Origin: Balanoglossus misakiensis
Lineage: Eukaryota > Hemichordata
Assembly: GCA_040954595.2 (NCBI GenBank)
Contig: CM082577.2
Span: 20,274,001 to 20,338,000 of the forward strand
Length of the DNA: 64,000 bases
Reading direction: 5' to 3'
The notes below the pieces were generated by a model, which was not told the DNA's origin, made no database searches, and worked only from the letters and a program-made list of their open reading frames with translations. The translations under genes were made by a program, and so were the position numbers. Positions 47,355 to 58,366 of this stretch are shown here, in pieces. Every line of letters begins with the position of its first letter. Position 1 is the stretch's first letter.

Positions 47355-48376
47355 ACTACTAGGGCCATTAATACCCAAGACATCTCGGGGTAATGAGTAT
47401 ATCCTGGTAATGGTAGGTCAATTCACCAAATGGGTAGAATGTATACCGCTGCATGCCAACGCAAAATGCTGAGGAAACAGCACGCGCCGCAGTAGCCGAA
47501 TATTTTACCAGGTTTAGTCTGGTTTGGGTATACATTTGAAATTCACACTGAAGAAATTTCGAAAGTCAGTTATTTTTAGCGATTTGTGAGATTCTACATA
47601 TCCATAAAACAAGAACCTTCTGCTAATGGCCCGGCAGGCGGAACAGCAGAACGCAATCAGATGCTACATCAAGTCACAGAAAGAATTGGAAAATTTTCTC
47701 CGGAGCTCTCTGCTCTTCAGTCAACCGCAGCACTGGTTTTACGCCTAGCTCTGAACACACAGACCTGTACGCAGGGTTTACGCCCAACCGGAAAAACCTC
47801 CCAGGAAAAACACTGACCAATCGCATGAGGGGTATGTGTACGAATTGGACGAGGCCATAATGAATTCTCATGAGACAGCGCGGGAAATACTGAAGACCAC
47901 ACAAGAAAGAATGAAACGTGATTACGACCTCCGAGTGAACAAGCAGTCCTTCAAGGTCGGGGATCAAGTATATCTGTTGGATACCGGAACCACTAAAGGC
48001 AAATGCCGGAAACTATGCCCACCTTGGAAAGGACCAGGGGTCATCATCACCAAAATCAAGCCCTATCTCTTCCGCATCAAATTGCGAAGAGAGGTTTGGA
48101 TCGCCCATCACGATCGGTTAAAGCTTTGCCAGGATAAAGAGCTTCCTCACTGGATAGCAACATTTAAGAAGACCTTACTTAAGGACAGCGCAGGAACGGG
48201 TGAAGTATATTGTCTTTGCAGGAAACCTGATGATGGGAAATTTATGATCCAGTGTGATTAATATTGCTATGAATGGTTTCATGGAGCGTGTGTGAATGTT
48301 TACACCAAACGACATTAAGAAAAAAGAAATATTTTCTTGTCCTAACTGTAAAACCAGCGAAATAAGCGCAGTTTCG
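47355..48376 (+). pseudogene. gypsy-type integrase C-terminal half with PHD finger
   Basis: LGPLIPKTSRGNEYILVMVG and FTKWVECIPLHANA are the integrase core around the first catalytic Asp, followed by an NGPAGGTAERNQML segment in place of the usual catalytic Glu region, with several frameshifts. From 47836 a cleaner frame gives MKRDYDLRVNKQSFKVGDQV and PPWKGPGVIITKIKPYLFRI (the GPY/F module). It runs on into YCLCRKPDDGKFMIQCD, then, after an in-frame TAA, CYEWFHGACV and in another frame IFSCPNCK: a PHD finger. PHD fingers usually read histone H3 tails. At least one stop and two frameshifts make this dead. Confidence 0.8.
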
Positions 48377-48412
48377 GCGTAAACTCGTCTTGTCTCTTAT
48401 TCTGTCTTGTAC

Positions 48413-48414
48413 AG
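48413..48414 (+). promoter_or_regulatory. candidate 3' splice site before accessory ORF
   Basis: A pyrimidine-rich tract (CGTCTTGTCTCTTATTCTGT) ends in CTTGTACAG, 3 nt before the ATG at 48418. The layout is like the acceptor used to make a spliced env-type message. Inferred only from sequence. Confidence 0.4.
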
Positions 48415-48417
48415 ACA

Positions 48418-50154
48418 ATGGACTGCCAGCGGTATCGTGGGGGACCTTCTCGACCCAAAGAAAAGCGCCTGACTTGGCAAGAAGTGGTGGAGGCAGACCG
48501 GAAACAGATTCTGCTTCCACAAGTTCTCACTTACGGCATCGGGCTGGCCAAGGTCACAATCCCTGATAAGAAGAGGATGTTGTTACGCCAATACCAACTG
48601 GCTACTCGGAGATGCCACTGGCGTTAGGTGGAGGACACACGCTGTGAAGCCGATGTGGTTTTCTCCGAGGAATGGTTATACAAGCATCTCCTCCATCGGG
48701 ATCCGCACAAGAACAAGGTCCTGCAACGGAAGTCCCGTCCCAGCAGTACCGTCACGTCTAGTCCCTGCCGTGATATTCGCCTGCAGACGCAGCCAGATCT
48801 TCCGACCGTCAAACACCTATTGAAAAAGTCGGGGGAGACGGTCGTCGTGGAAGTTACCATGCAAGACAGGGACCCAGTCACCTCCATCGCATCAACATTG
48901 AGGGCAACCTCACCCCGAAGAACATCCTCTACACGACCATCATCTTCTACAGTGGCGGCGCCCCGCGAATTCTACCGTGGCTGCGCAACGACCCTTGGCA
49001 GAACCACCACGAGTGAAACGCTGTGAACCACGAGAGCAGTCCAACCAGCCACGGAAAAGCGCGCAGAAGATGAAGGCCACTAAACCAAAGAAGCGAGAGC
49101 GGGGTGAGGAATCTCGTCTGGAGGTGACTGTGCAGCGTGACGGGAAGCGTATGCGACGATCCGTTGTATTGATGGCACAGGAGCCGAAGGGGATGACGAA
49201 GCAGTCGAAACCCACCACGACTGCAGCGACAGTTCCTGTAGGGGTAGCTGCCCTGTTCCGGGATGTGGGCGGACATCAAAGCGTCTGAAGCGGCACTGCT
49301 TCTTCTACCATATCGACTCCCGTCTACAGGAAAAACCCCTTATCATGCAGACAGCTGATGTAACTCATGCCCTACTGAAGCTGGCGGGCTGGGTTTTGGG
49401 CCCAAGACGAATTGTTACCCAGCTGCTGGAGTACTTCCTGCAACATCACTTGGAAGAACTCCCAGCATCCTCTGCGCTCACCGAAGCCAACTGTCTGATG
49501 ATGAAGCGACTGTGCCAGACCAGCGGATGGGACGTACCACGACGATTCTCGCTGCACCCACCGAATTAACCGGCTGTCCTTCTGCATTGGAGGATTCTCG
49601 TTATCCTCCTTTCGCACCTGACTGAGGAGCAGCGGGAAGCCTTCTAACTCGTGGTACCCCCAAGGGAGCATGGTGAGTCCCGGTCTCCTACCCCTGAGGC
49701 GGAGACCATCTCTCGCTCACTATGCCATCAGATGCCGGAACTAGAAGGCCCCGAGGCAGAGCACGGCGAGCCTCATCAGTCACCTACCCCTAGAGGAGGA
49801 GAGTGTCTCCTGCTCACCGTAGACCAGGAAATGGTATCAGAAAATGAAGGTGAGTTTCAATCTCCAACTCCTGCGAGGGAGATCACACATTCACCATTAG
49901 CCTCAGTAAATAGTCAAATCCATGTGGAGGACGCACACAAAGACTTGGCAATGGGTATGGGAGAAATGGAGCAACCTGTTGAATCCGTGATGCAGGATTC
50001 CACATCCCAGGGAATCTCATGGGATGATCAAGTAGAGGAAGAAATTCCAATTGAATCTACTGTGGGGATTTTACAGGCAGAGCAACCGGTTGATTACATG
50101 ATACAGAACTCTGTTCAGATCCCACCATCAGAAATTGAGCTCCCAGTTACGTGA
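48418..50154 (+). pseudogene. accessory ORF, N-terminal part: unknown domain, C2H2-like finger, SPTP linker
   Basis: Starts at ATG 48418 and stays mostly in one frame with in-frame stops at 48625, 49567 and 49645, plus a local frame change between about 48895 and 49249. In order: an unrecognised domain (MDCQRYRGGPSRPKEKRLTW; FSEEWLYKHLLHRDPH), a basic Lys/Arg-rich stretch, a finger C-x4-C-x9-H-x4-H (CPVPGCGRTSKRLKRHCFFY + H), a helical segment, and a Ser/Pro-rich acidic linker with SPTP repeated at least three times. It follows the PHD finger by about 40 bp on the same strand, the env position of a gypsy-type element. Confidence 0.6.
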
Positions 50155-51044
50155 CTGAATCCCAAGCTGACCAACCTATTGAGCAAGAGTTACAGGGGAC
50201 AGAACAGGAATGTCAACAATCAGGCAGTCTATTGGAAGCCATGGATTCCCACTTTCATCTTGACCGAACACTGGCTCGATTTCGCGGTAGGGACTGCCCT
50301 ACAACATCATTAGCCTTGGTTAACTGGCATAACGGCCCAAGGGCGAATTTTCCTGTCAACATCATTGGGGGCGTCGAGGTCTTTTGCGATCCAGAGTACT
50401 ACCCCATGGATTTGAACCGGCCCAAAAGTTGGAGTATCGCCATCGGGATCCATCCAAAGAAAGCTCCAAGAGCCGACGAAATGACCTTTAAAGCCCTCAA
50501 GCGGCTTGTCACGAGCACACAGGTAGCCGCCCTTGGGGAGGTGGGTCTCGACCGCACAGAGCCAAGTAAATACTGGAGCGCCCAAGACAGAGTTCTTTCT
50601 TGAGCACTTGCCATGTGTGTGCCTGAGAAACCATTAGTCCTGCACATTAGAGGGTCATATGGGGACCAGTATGGGTCAGATGTGCATTGCCAAGCGTTGC
50701 AATTAGTACAGGAATGGTGTTCGCCACGGCAGAAAATACATATCCACAATTTTACTGGTACGGTCAACACTGTTCAAAGGTGGTCGAAGGCCTTCAAGAA
50801 TTGTTACTTTGGTTCTCCATCACGACCACCAAAATTTTATCGTTGCCAGGTTCGAGCTTTGAAAGAGGTGCCCATCGAGCGTCTGTTAATCTAAACAGAT
50901 TCGCCGTATCTTGGGGGCCCTCGTCATGTAACCAGTACTCCAGCTCTTATAGGGGATGTGGGCGTGGCTGTTGCTAACTCAAGGGGGACTGATCTAGTGC
51001 ACCTTCTTGAAGTAACTGTCCGTAACACCAGACGTCTATATCAC
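50151..51044 (+). pseudogene. TatD-type metal-dependent hydrolase domain of the accessory ORF
   Basis: TatD enzymes are TIM-barrel metal-dependent DNases. The expected ligands can all be seen in order: H-x-H in DSHFHLDR, the Glu of ALGEVGLDR, His in LVLHIRG, His in IHIHNFTG, and Asp in TDSPYLGG; AIGIHP and the C-terminal LLEVTVRNTRRLY also fit. Two frame changes near 50590-50620 and a TAA just before TDSPYL show it is no longer intact. It is joined by a frame change to the SPTP linker upstream. Confidence 0.75.
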
Positions 51045-51416
51045 TAGGGATCAATCTCGCCAAGACCATGAGGTTGGCAGATTGCAGGGGTGGGAAAAAT
51101 ACATTAACTTCTCTAGCCTTTTAAGATCCCTAGGTTGACCACCCTGCCAAAAAAGAAAAGTGGGAAGAGTGTAGTAATTTGTGGGCTTCTGGCCGTTGGT
51201 GGCGTCCTGCTGTACAGGTGGCCATGGGACGTTTCTGACGTAATTGCACTACGGAATGCCCTGCACCTGTGCTACAGGTTTTACCCACGTTTTTTCGACG
51301 ACCAGAATCAGAACAACCCGGACCAGCAGCAGAGCAACACGTACGGACTGACGACTAATACTAGCCGAAAACTCTGTGGCCCGGAATACACACCGTAGTA
51401 CCTACCAGGTTAGTAA
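51045..51416. other. no supported gene between TatD remnant and LINE
   Basis: An 87-codon frame at 51135-51398 starts at TTG and contains no ATG, so it is unlikely to be a gene. No LTR could be recognised here for the gypsy-like element. Confidence 0.5.
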
Positions 51417-52106
51417 TCGGTATTTACTACACATACCAATCAGCACAAAGTTTGCAATCACTGCCTCGACTCATCACATTTAATATACAACTGTCCAAAT
51501 TATCAGTGCAAACGGTGTAAGCAAATGGGTCATCTGGAAAGAGCCTGCCAAAATCTCACATGTTACAGATGCAACGCCATAGGCCATAAAGCCATTGATT
51601 GCAACGCAGATATTTATGGAGACGGTGAGGTCGACGCAATCATCGAGAAATATGCGGAAGAAATACAAGAAGAGGAAGAAGAAGAGGAAAGACAAGACAA
51701 CGAACAGGGACAGGTAAACAACGAGAACTTGAATAACACTGACAAAGATGAACAGCGCACAGAAGAACAGAAAGAGGAAAATGTTAACTCCAAACCAGAT
51801 GGAACTGAACATAACAACCAAGAACTGGTGAATGAAAAGGAGTCGGAAACAACAAATTATGAACAGGAGAAACAACGGGACATGGAAACACAACGGGAAA
51901 CAACTGAGGAAAATATGGAAGTTGAGACTTCAGGCATTTTGAACTGCCAGACAAAACGCCATGCTGATGACAACACCACTGAGAAAAGAAAGAAAAGAGA
52001 ACGAAGAAAGAAACAGATCTTCACACCAAAATTAATAACAAGGACAAAACATCATAACAGTGACAATGAAAACCAGGTCAGTGTAGAAGAACTATCACAA
52101 GAATAA
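51417..52106 (+). CDS. Tx1/L1-like LINE ORF1, 3' part with three CCHC knuckles
   Basis: ORF1 proteins of this LINE group are RNA-binding chaperones that package the element RNA. Open from 51417 to TAA at 52104. Three CCHC zinc knuckles (each C-x2-C-x4-H-x4-C) lie in series at about 51453-51605: CNHCLDSSHLIYNC, CKRCKQMGHLERAC, CYRCNAIGHKAIDC. A long acidic Glu-rich stretch and a basic C-terminus follow. The 5' part is missing. The stop lies two bases before the ORF2 ATG, which suggests termination-reinitiation. Confidence 0.85.
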   Translation, partial: SVFTTHTNQHKVCNHCLDSSHLIYNCPNYQCKRCKQMGHLERACQNLTCYRCNAIGHKAIDCNADIYGDGEVDAIIEKYAEEIQEEEEEEERQDNEQGQVNNENLNNTDKDEQRTEEQKEENVNSKPDGTEHNNQELVNEKESETTNYEQEKQRDMETQRETTEENMEVETSGILNCQTKRHADDNTTEKRKKRERRKKQIFTPKLITRTKHHNSDNENQVSVEELSQE

Positions 52107-52108
52107 TA

Positions 52109-53951
52109 ATGGAGTTCTATAATTACCTTTCCTTTTTTACATTAGGTATGTTGATTTTGTCCTCTTTAAATGTAAATGGTTTGAGTAATGAACGCAATTT
52201 TGAACTTACAGTTGAATTTTGTAAAGATAACAAAAGTGACATCATTTCACTTCAAGAAACCTTTTGGGATGACAATATTGCCCATTATTTTAGTTCTAAA
52301 ATTACACCTGGTTTCTCTGTTTATTGTAACAATTGCAGTGATCCGGTAAAAAGAAGAGGGGTTGCTTTTCTGGTTAGAAATCGGCCTGACATTACAGTGA
52401 TAGACCATCAGAGCGATGATGAGGGCAGAATTATCACCCTTAATGTGGAAATTGCGGGTCAGAATATTAATATTATTAATATTTATGCACCATCTAAACC
52501 TTATCTTCGAGCTCGTTTCTGGCACAAAATTCCCAATTTCATGATCCAAAATTCTTGCAACATTGTCATAGGTGACTTTAACACCAAAATCAATCCACGT
52601 TTAGACCAGTCTGCCACTGTCATTGATCCTGTGGATCCATCACGTAAACACCTGGTTGACCTCATTAGCCGATATTCACTAATTGACATCTGGCGCAATC
52701 AACATCCGCATAGCAGGGTATGCACCTGGCAGCGTCAAACTAACGGTGTCCTTCAACAAAGCCGTATTGATCTGTGTCTCGCAAACGAGGACATTGTCCA
52801 CTATTGTCAACGTTCTAACATTATCCACTTTCCCCTCAGTGATCATGACCTCATCCAAATTCATTTCGATTTTTCTAATACACCCCGTGGCCCAGGCATT
52901 TGGTCGTTTAATAAAGACCACCTAAAAGATGAAGTGTTTGTCAATAATATTTCGGCCGTTATTACAAATTCTAAATCTGATCCCAACTACGTTCAAAATA
53001 AAATACTTTGGTGGGAGTCTCTGAAAAATAAAATTCGTAATTATTCACAAAAGTACTCCAAACAACAAACAAAATTAAGACGTCATCTTCGTAAGACTCT
53101 TCAAAGAAAACTCAAATGGGAATTAGCTAAGGCATGTAAATATCAGGATTATGATCTCACTAATGCTACTATTATCCAAGATGAACTTGACAAAATTATT
53201 ATGTATGAAACTAGGGGGGCCATCATCCGTTCCAAAGTTCAATGGGTTGAAGAGGGTGAAAAATCCACCAAGTATTTCTTTAATCTGGAAAAATCTAAAC
53301 AAAACAAAAAAGCCATTCATACTCTTATGAATGACAATAATGAAATTCTTACTGACATCAATGATATTCTTCAAGAAGCTCACACCTTTTACACCAAATT
53401 GTATTCTGATGAACCTTGTGATCTCCAGCAACAAAATAAGTTTCTCAACTATCCACTTAACACCATTTCTGAAGATGACCGGACAGCAATCGATTCTAAT
53501 TTTTCAATTCAAGAAATTCAACATGCCCTTTTCACTTGTATCAATAACAAAAGCCCTGGTTCAGATGGCATACCGTATGAATTCTATAAACATTTCTGGG
53601 ATGTCCTAAAAGATGATATGTTAGATATTTTTAATTGTATTTTTGGAAATAACTATCTCCCCGAGTCAATGAAAACTGGCCTCATTACACTCATTCCAAA
53701 AGCTGACTGTGACCCCCGGTTTATTAAAAACTGGCGTCCTATCACCCTCCTCAACTGTGATTACAAAATCCTTACTAAAACACTTGCCCTTAGACTTAGT
53801 AAAATCATGCCCTCTATAGTCAGCCCGGACCAAACCTGCAGTGTACCTGGACGAGACATCGTGGACAATATCTTCTGTTTACGAGATCTGATCCAGTATA
53901 CCAATTCTACTAATCAGTCAGGTACTATTATCAAATTTGACCAAATGAAGG
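52109..53951 (+). pseudogene. Tx1/L1-like LINE ORF2: endonuclease and start of RT, interrupted
   Basis: ATG at 52109. Apurinic-type endonuclease motifs: SSLNVNGL, ISLQETFWDD, INIYAPSKP, NIVIGDFNTK, SRIDLCLA and LSDHDLI. The RT begins with NNKSPGSDGIPYEFYKHFWD, LITLIPKAD, KNWRPITLLNCDYKIL and PGRDIVDN, reaching motif A (IIKFDQMK). The frame is cut there by an LTR retrotransposon; the 5-bp duplication GAAGG is at 53947-53951 and 59793-59797. The endonuclease part has no internal stop, so the copy was fairly young when interrupted. Confidence 0.9.
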
Positions 53952-54506
53952 TATCACGGCGTGAGGAAAATTTGCTTGCCACCAATAGACACTTTGAATC
54001 TTCAAAATACTTTATTGTCAGAAAAGAAAGTTCTGATATCTTTTGTCAGTAATTCATGAAGTGACAAAATACCACCTGTGAAATATCTGCAATGACAATT
54101 ACGTTCGATAATTTTTATGACAGGGAAGAAACAGTGATGTTTGTACATTCATTCAAAGCTGCGTGTCACGAGAAGTCCCGACTCACAGAGAATTCCCGAA
54201 CAACCGGTTCCAAGGGAACGGTATTGATCAACGACGGCGGCTAACATCAAAAACTTGTCATCATATCCCCTCTGATTCGCACTACCAACTTTCACTATCG
54301 CATTGACATGTCCAAAACTTACTTGGGCATCGTATCCACCTTCCTTTCAGCAATTGCTTGGGTAAAAGACGGGACCGCATACACGCGGACGTCCAAATTT
54401 TATTCGGGGGAAAAAACAAATCACCTGGACGCCTGCGCACTGACCGCACACGCCGGTTAAAAAAACGCAATGCGACAAAAGAAACTATGAATATGCATTG
54501 AATTCA
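53952..54506 (-). mobile_element. 3' LTR of nested LTR retrotransposon
   Basis: About 555 bp, nearly identical to 59235-59787; I count roughly eight differences including a 3-bp indel. On the minus strand the first five bases (TGTCA) are missing, where an internal deletion joins the protease region to the LTR. Confidence 0.92.
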
Positions 54507-55124
54507 ACCAGTATCTCTAAGAGTAGTTACAGCAATATAACCAATTTTCCCTTTTAAAGTAGGGTTTTTCGCCTCTAATGGCTGACAACATGCAGTATGA
54601 ACTAGTGGTATCGTTTTCCCATCAGCCAATAGAAGTTCGCCATCTTTTATGCATGACTCCACATCAGCTTTTGTTGCAGACTTTAGCCCTACAAGACAAG
54701 CGGCGCCCATCTCTGCCTTTACGGAATCAATTCCATCAGTGTTAGTCACTACAGCTCCTACTTTTTTGGAGTGGGTTTCTCACCCGACTTAGTCTGAAAC
54801 CTACACGTTTGGGCTTTGTGTCCCAAACGACCACAGTTATGGCATTTAACCCCAGACACATTTTTATGGCCAAATTTACTTGCACAATCTTTTAATCTTT
54901 GGACAAATGGCCATACCCCTTGCATCGATAACACTGAATACCGGAGGTTTCATGGCCGCTTCAACTACTACTGGCAGGACGGCGTTCTCTTTTGGTCGCA
55001 GGTTTTTGTTCAAACGTCTGTCGTGAGCCTGCAGGTAACGATCAGCAATACATGCAACTTCTTCTAAAGTGTTAGGGTTTCTTTCATGCAAATGTACGGC
55101 CAAGTCCTTTGGGCATGTTTCAAT

Positions 55125-55733
55125 ATACACATGATGACTGACAATGAGGGCAACAGTGTATTTTATAACACACCATGCAGCGAACCCTCAATCGTGATTC
55201 GTCAATACGGCGTCACGTGACCATCGTCATTTCGAACTGTTGCCTAGGGCATCAGTTCGATCGGTTTGGTGTGTTATAAAACACATGATGACTGACATAT
55301 TCGGGCAACAGTGTATTTTTAATGACCTCGGGACTGCCAGTCACACCAAAACAGTCGTTTTCCCTCGGGCTATGCCCTCGGGAAAACAAGACTGTTTTAG
55401 TTGTGACTAGCAGCACCCTCGGTCATCAAAATACACTGTTGCCCTCATTGTCAGTCATCATGTGTATATTGATGACCGAGGGTGCTGCTAGTCAAAACTA
55501 AAACAGTCTTGTTTTCCCGAGGGCATAGCCCGAGGGAAACAGACTGTTTTGGTGTGACTGGCAGTCCCGAGGTCAATAATATACACTGTTGCCCGAATAT
55601 GTCAGTCATCATGTGTTTTATAACACACCAAACCGATCGAACTGATGCCCTAGGCAACAGTTCGAAATGACTAAAGTCACGTGACGTCGTATTGACGAAT
55701 CACGATCGAGGGTTCGCTGCATGGTGTGTTATA
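55125..55733. mobile_element. multi-level foldback element inside gag
   Basis: About 610 bp. The outer halves are inverted copies (ATAACACACCATGCAGCGAA with its inverse) and contain nested inverted blocks (CCTCGGGCTATGCCCTCGGG, CCGATCGAACTGATGCCCTA). The sequence ACATGATGACTGAC recurs about four times in alternating orientation. No ORF. Confidence 0.75.
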
Positions 55734-55934
55734 ATAAACTGCTGTTTGACTATAAGTTCACATACATTATCAAAATCCTTCACAGTACCAGATAACTCGA
55801 TCCACTTATGGAAATAATTCATCAAACGGACCAAACATTGATCACAACTTTCCCCATGTTCGAGTCTGAAATTCATAAACTTGGCTCTATAGCCATCCTC
55901 TGTTAATTCGTATCTCTTCAACAGAGAATCCTTA

Positions 55935-57951
55935 GGGACTGTTCAGAATTCACTTCCGGGGGGATTTTCAGGGGGGGGGGGCACCCATTTCCCCCCAAGA
56001 AAAATTAAAAGGGGGGGGGGGCAGACATAAAACTCACAATCCTTTAGGGGGGAGCCATGTAAAACTCCCTCATAAACTCAAAATTTGCCCAGAAGTACTG
56101 ATTTATAAGAAACAAACCAGCATGGCTACCGGGATGACAGATGAACTCCACAAGTGTATTAAATCTTCATAAGCTGGAATTTCGGGTAATTTTTACGGTG
56201 GTTTATTTTGTATATCTACTACAGTTTCTTGTTCTACTCTGTGAAGCATAATAAAATGCCCAGTATTTGGCCTGCCAGCACAGACCATAAATGTACAGTG
56301 AACAGTCAGTGTTGTTACTGTTGATAACTGAGCTCAATTCAAGTCCAGGCTAGAATTCATTAATTTTCTCATCAATAACATTCACACATGGATGTCGCTG
56401 AAACAACATGGGGTGTTCTATGATGGGATAGCATAAGAAACCGTTGTTGGTTCATAGAAAATAAAATAATGAAAAAATGTCAAAACATTTAGCAATTAAA
56501 CATCCCTTTACTTAAAAAATGACTAGCAACTCTGCCACTGCGCAAAGTAACATGTCCGCATGAATTTGGAGAGATTTTTTCAGTGCCAGTATCAGTGTCA
56601 CTTTCACTCTCACTTTCGCTAGGATTGTCACTCTTAAGAACCCCAATGACAGACATTTCCAATTTCACTGTCATCAGAATCACTGCTGTCTGACTCATCT
56701 GACTGATTACGTGTCATTATCTCCTTCCCTGTCATTTGTCTCAAATTAAAATTAGGTTGTATTTGGACATGGGTGGCAATTATTTTCACTTTTTCTCCTT
56801 TCAGTTTTTTCTGTTTGGTAATTTATGTTTATTGAGATATTTGTCCAACATTTGTCAAAATACTGAAAGAACTGCATGGTCTCTTTGATGAAAGTGGATG
56901 GGGTATTGTTGTTGACTGGTGGAGTTATTGGGACATCGATTATGACAGTGACTAATTAAGTTTAGTGAATGGAATTACCCTCAATTCTCATTGATTTAAC
57001 AAATCTAACAGAAATATAACAATCACTTTATATGTGATTTCATGTTATGAATAAGGTGTTCTTTTTCAAGAAAAGGTCTGAAATACTCCTCAGGATTGTT
57101 GCTTTCAGTGGCGCAGTCACTTTGCTTTGTGCCAGGCAAAATTGTTTAAAAAGTTAAAAAAAAACATAAAATTGTGCATTACTATATTATTTTTTAAAGA
57201 CATTGAAAGACAAAAAACATTTTATTTATGTTTTTGCCAAAACTTGCAAAATATTTTGAAAATATTGTTAAGGACACAATCTCATGTTTGATTTGAATTT
57301 TCCAGAAAATACTTGATTGTTGATTGTTAAAAAGAGAAAGTAAAATGTGAAATTGTTAAACAATTGAGTACTGTCAATTTCCTGAAAATGTCACAGATGA
57401 TCCATTGAAAAATGCTATATTGCAAAATATGAAACAAATACTATGACTCTGCTTGATATTTAGATATAACGATAATTTTTTCCTTTGAAAAACCTCTGAT
57501 GCAAAAGTGCTGACGTTTTTTGACATGGCTTATTTACAACTAAAGTGTTTGATGTAGTGGACATAGTGACAGGAATTTTTGTCATAATTAACTTATTTTC
57601 AGAAAATTACAATCTCAGTTGCCCATTGCTAGGCTTCCCAAAAGTGTGCCACTTGCAGTCCCTGCAAAAACATGGCTTTTATGACCACTTAACTGTCCCC
57701 TGTAACATTGGTTATATCAGTGAGTAATTGCAAAGGGTGATGAACTTGTCAGAATGTACTACATGTTGTAGTATGTGCCGTATTGTGTAAGCATGCGTGT
57801 ATATATGGGGGGGGGGGGGCATGGAAAAAAAACAGGAAATTTAAGGGGGCCACAGATTTCTTCCACAATTTACTAGGGGGCATGGAAAAAAATCACCAGG
57901 AAAATAAGAAATCCTCCGGCCCCACCCTGGAAGTAAATTCTGAACAGTCCC
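55935..57951. mobile_element. 2.0-kb PIF/Harbinger-like element inside gag
   Basis: Terminal inverted repeats GGGACTGTTCAGAATT(C/T)ACTTCC with the 3-bp duplication TTA at 55932-55934 and 57952-57954, typical of PIF/Harbinger. The gag frame is in register on both sides. The ends contain long G runs. A minus-strand frame at 56489-56698 encodes a Ser/Glu/Asp-rich peptide (SESESESDTDTGTEK); no transposase or Myb-like protein was recognised. Confidence 0.8.
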
Positions 57952-58026
57952 TTAACATCGCCATAATTCTGCGTTGCCGTATCAGACAGACAAGAATAAA
58001 CATCTAAAGCTTTACCCGTTAACAAG

Positions 58027-58366
58027 TGTTGGGAAACGTGTGATGTTCAAGGCAGGCTTCGCCTACCAACTCCTGGGAACCATACACTGTCTGTTTATTG
58101 GGAATGGATATTGTTTATCTGCCATATTGTTGTTTCTTCTCTGTAAAGTCACAGCTTCACAATAAGCCGAAGTCTAATGTCAAGTGTGAATCTCCATGTA
58201 TCAGGTGTGAACAAATGTCAAGGTTCATCAACATGTATATAAACCGTAGAGTTTTGAGAATAAAACAGACTTGAATTTGGTAACAGCAACTCGCGCATCG
58301 AGTCTCATTTCCCGGCCATTCGTCCCTCTCCACTCCCTGAACCCTTCTCAAAGTGTACGCCGTACA
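58027..58366 (+). mobile_element. solo LTR inside gag
   Basis: 340 bp from TGTTGGG to CCGTACA, flanked by the 5-bp duplication ACAAG (58022-58026, 58367-58371). It contains TATATAAACC at about 58235 and a polyadenylation signal AATAAA at about 58259, in the plus orientation. A solo LTR left after LTR-LTR recombination. Confidence 0.85.

Noticed and set aside
51135-51398. 87-codon frame with a hydrophobic segment after a lysine-rich start
   Set aside because: It begins at TTG and contains no ATG; no homology is recognised and it sits among decayed elements.
55125-55733. CRISPR-like spacing of the repeated ACATGATGACTGAC motif
   Set aside because: The copies alternate orientation and form stems, and the genome is eukaryotic; it is a foldback element.
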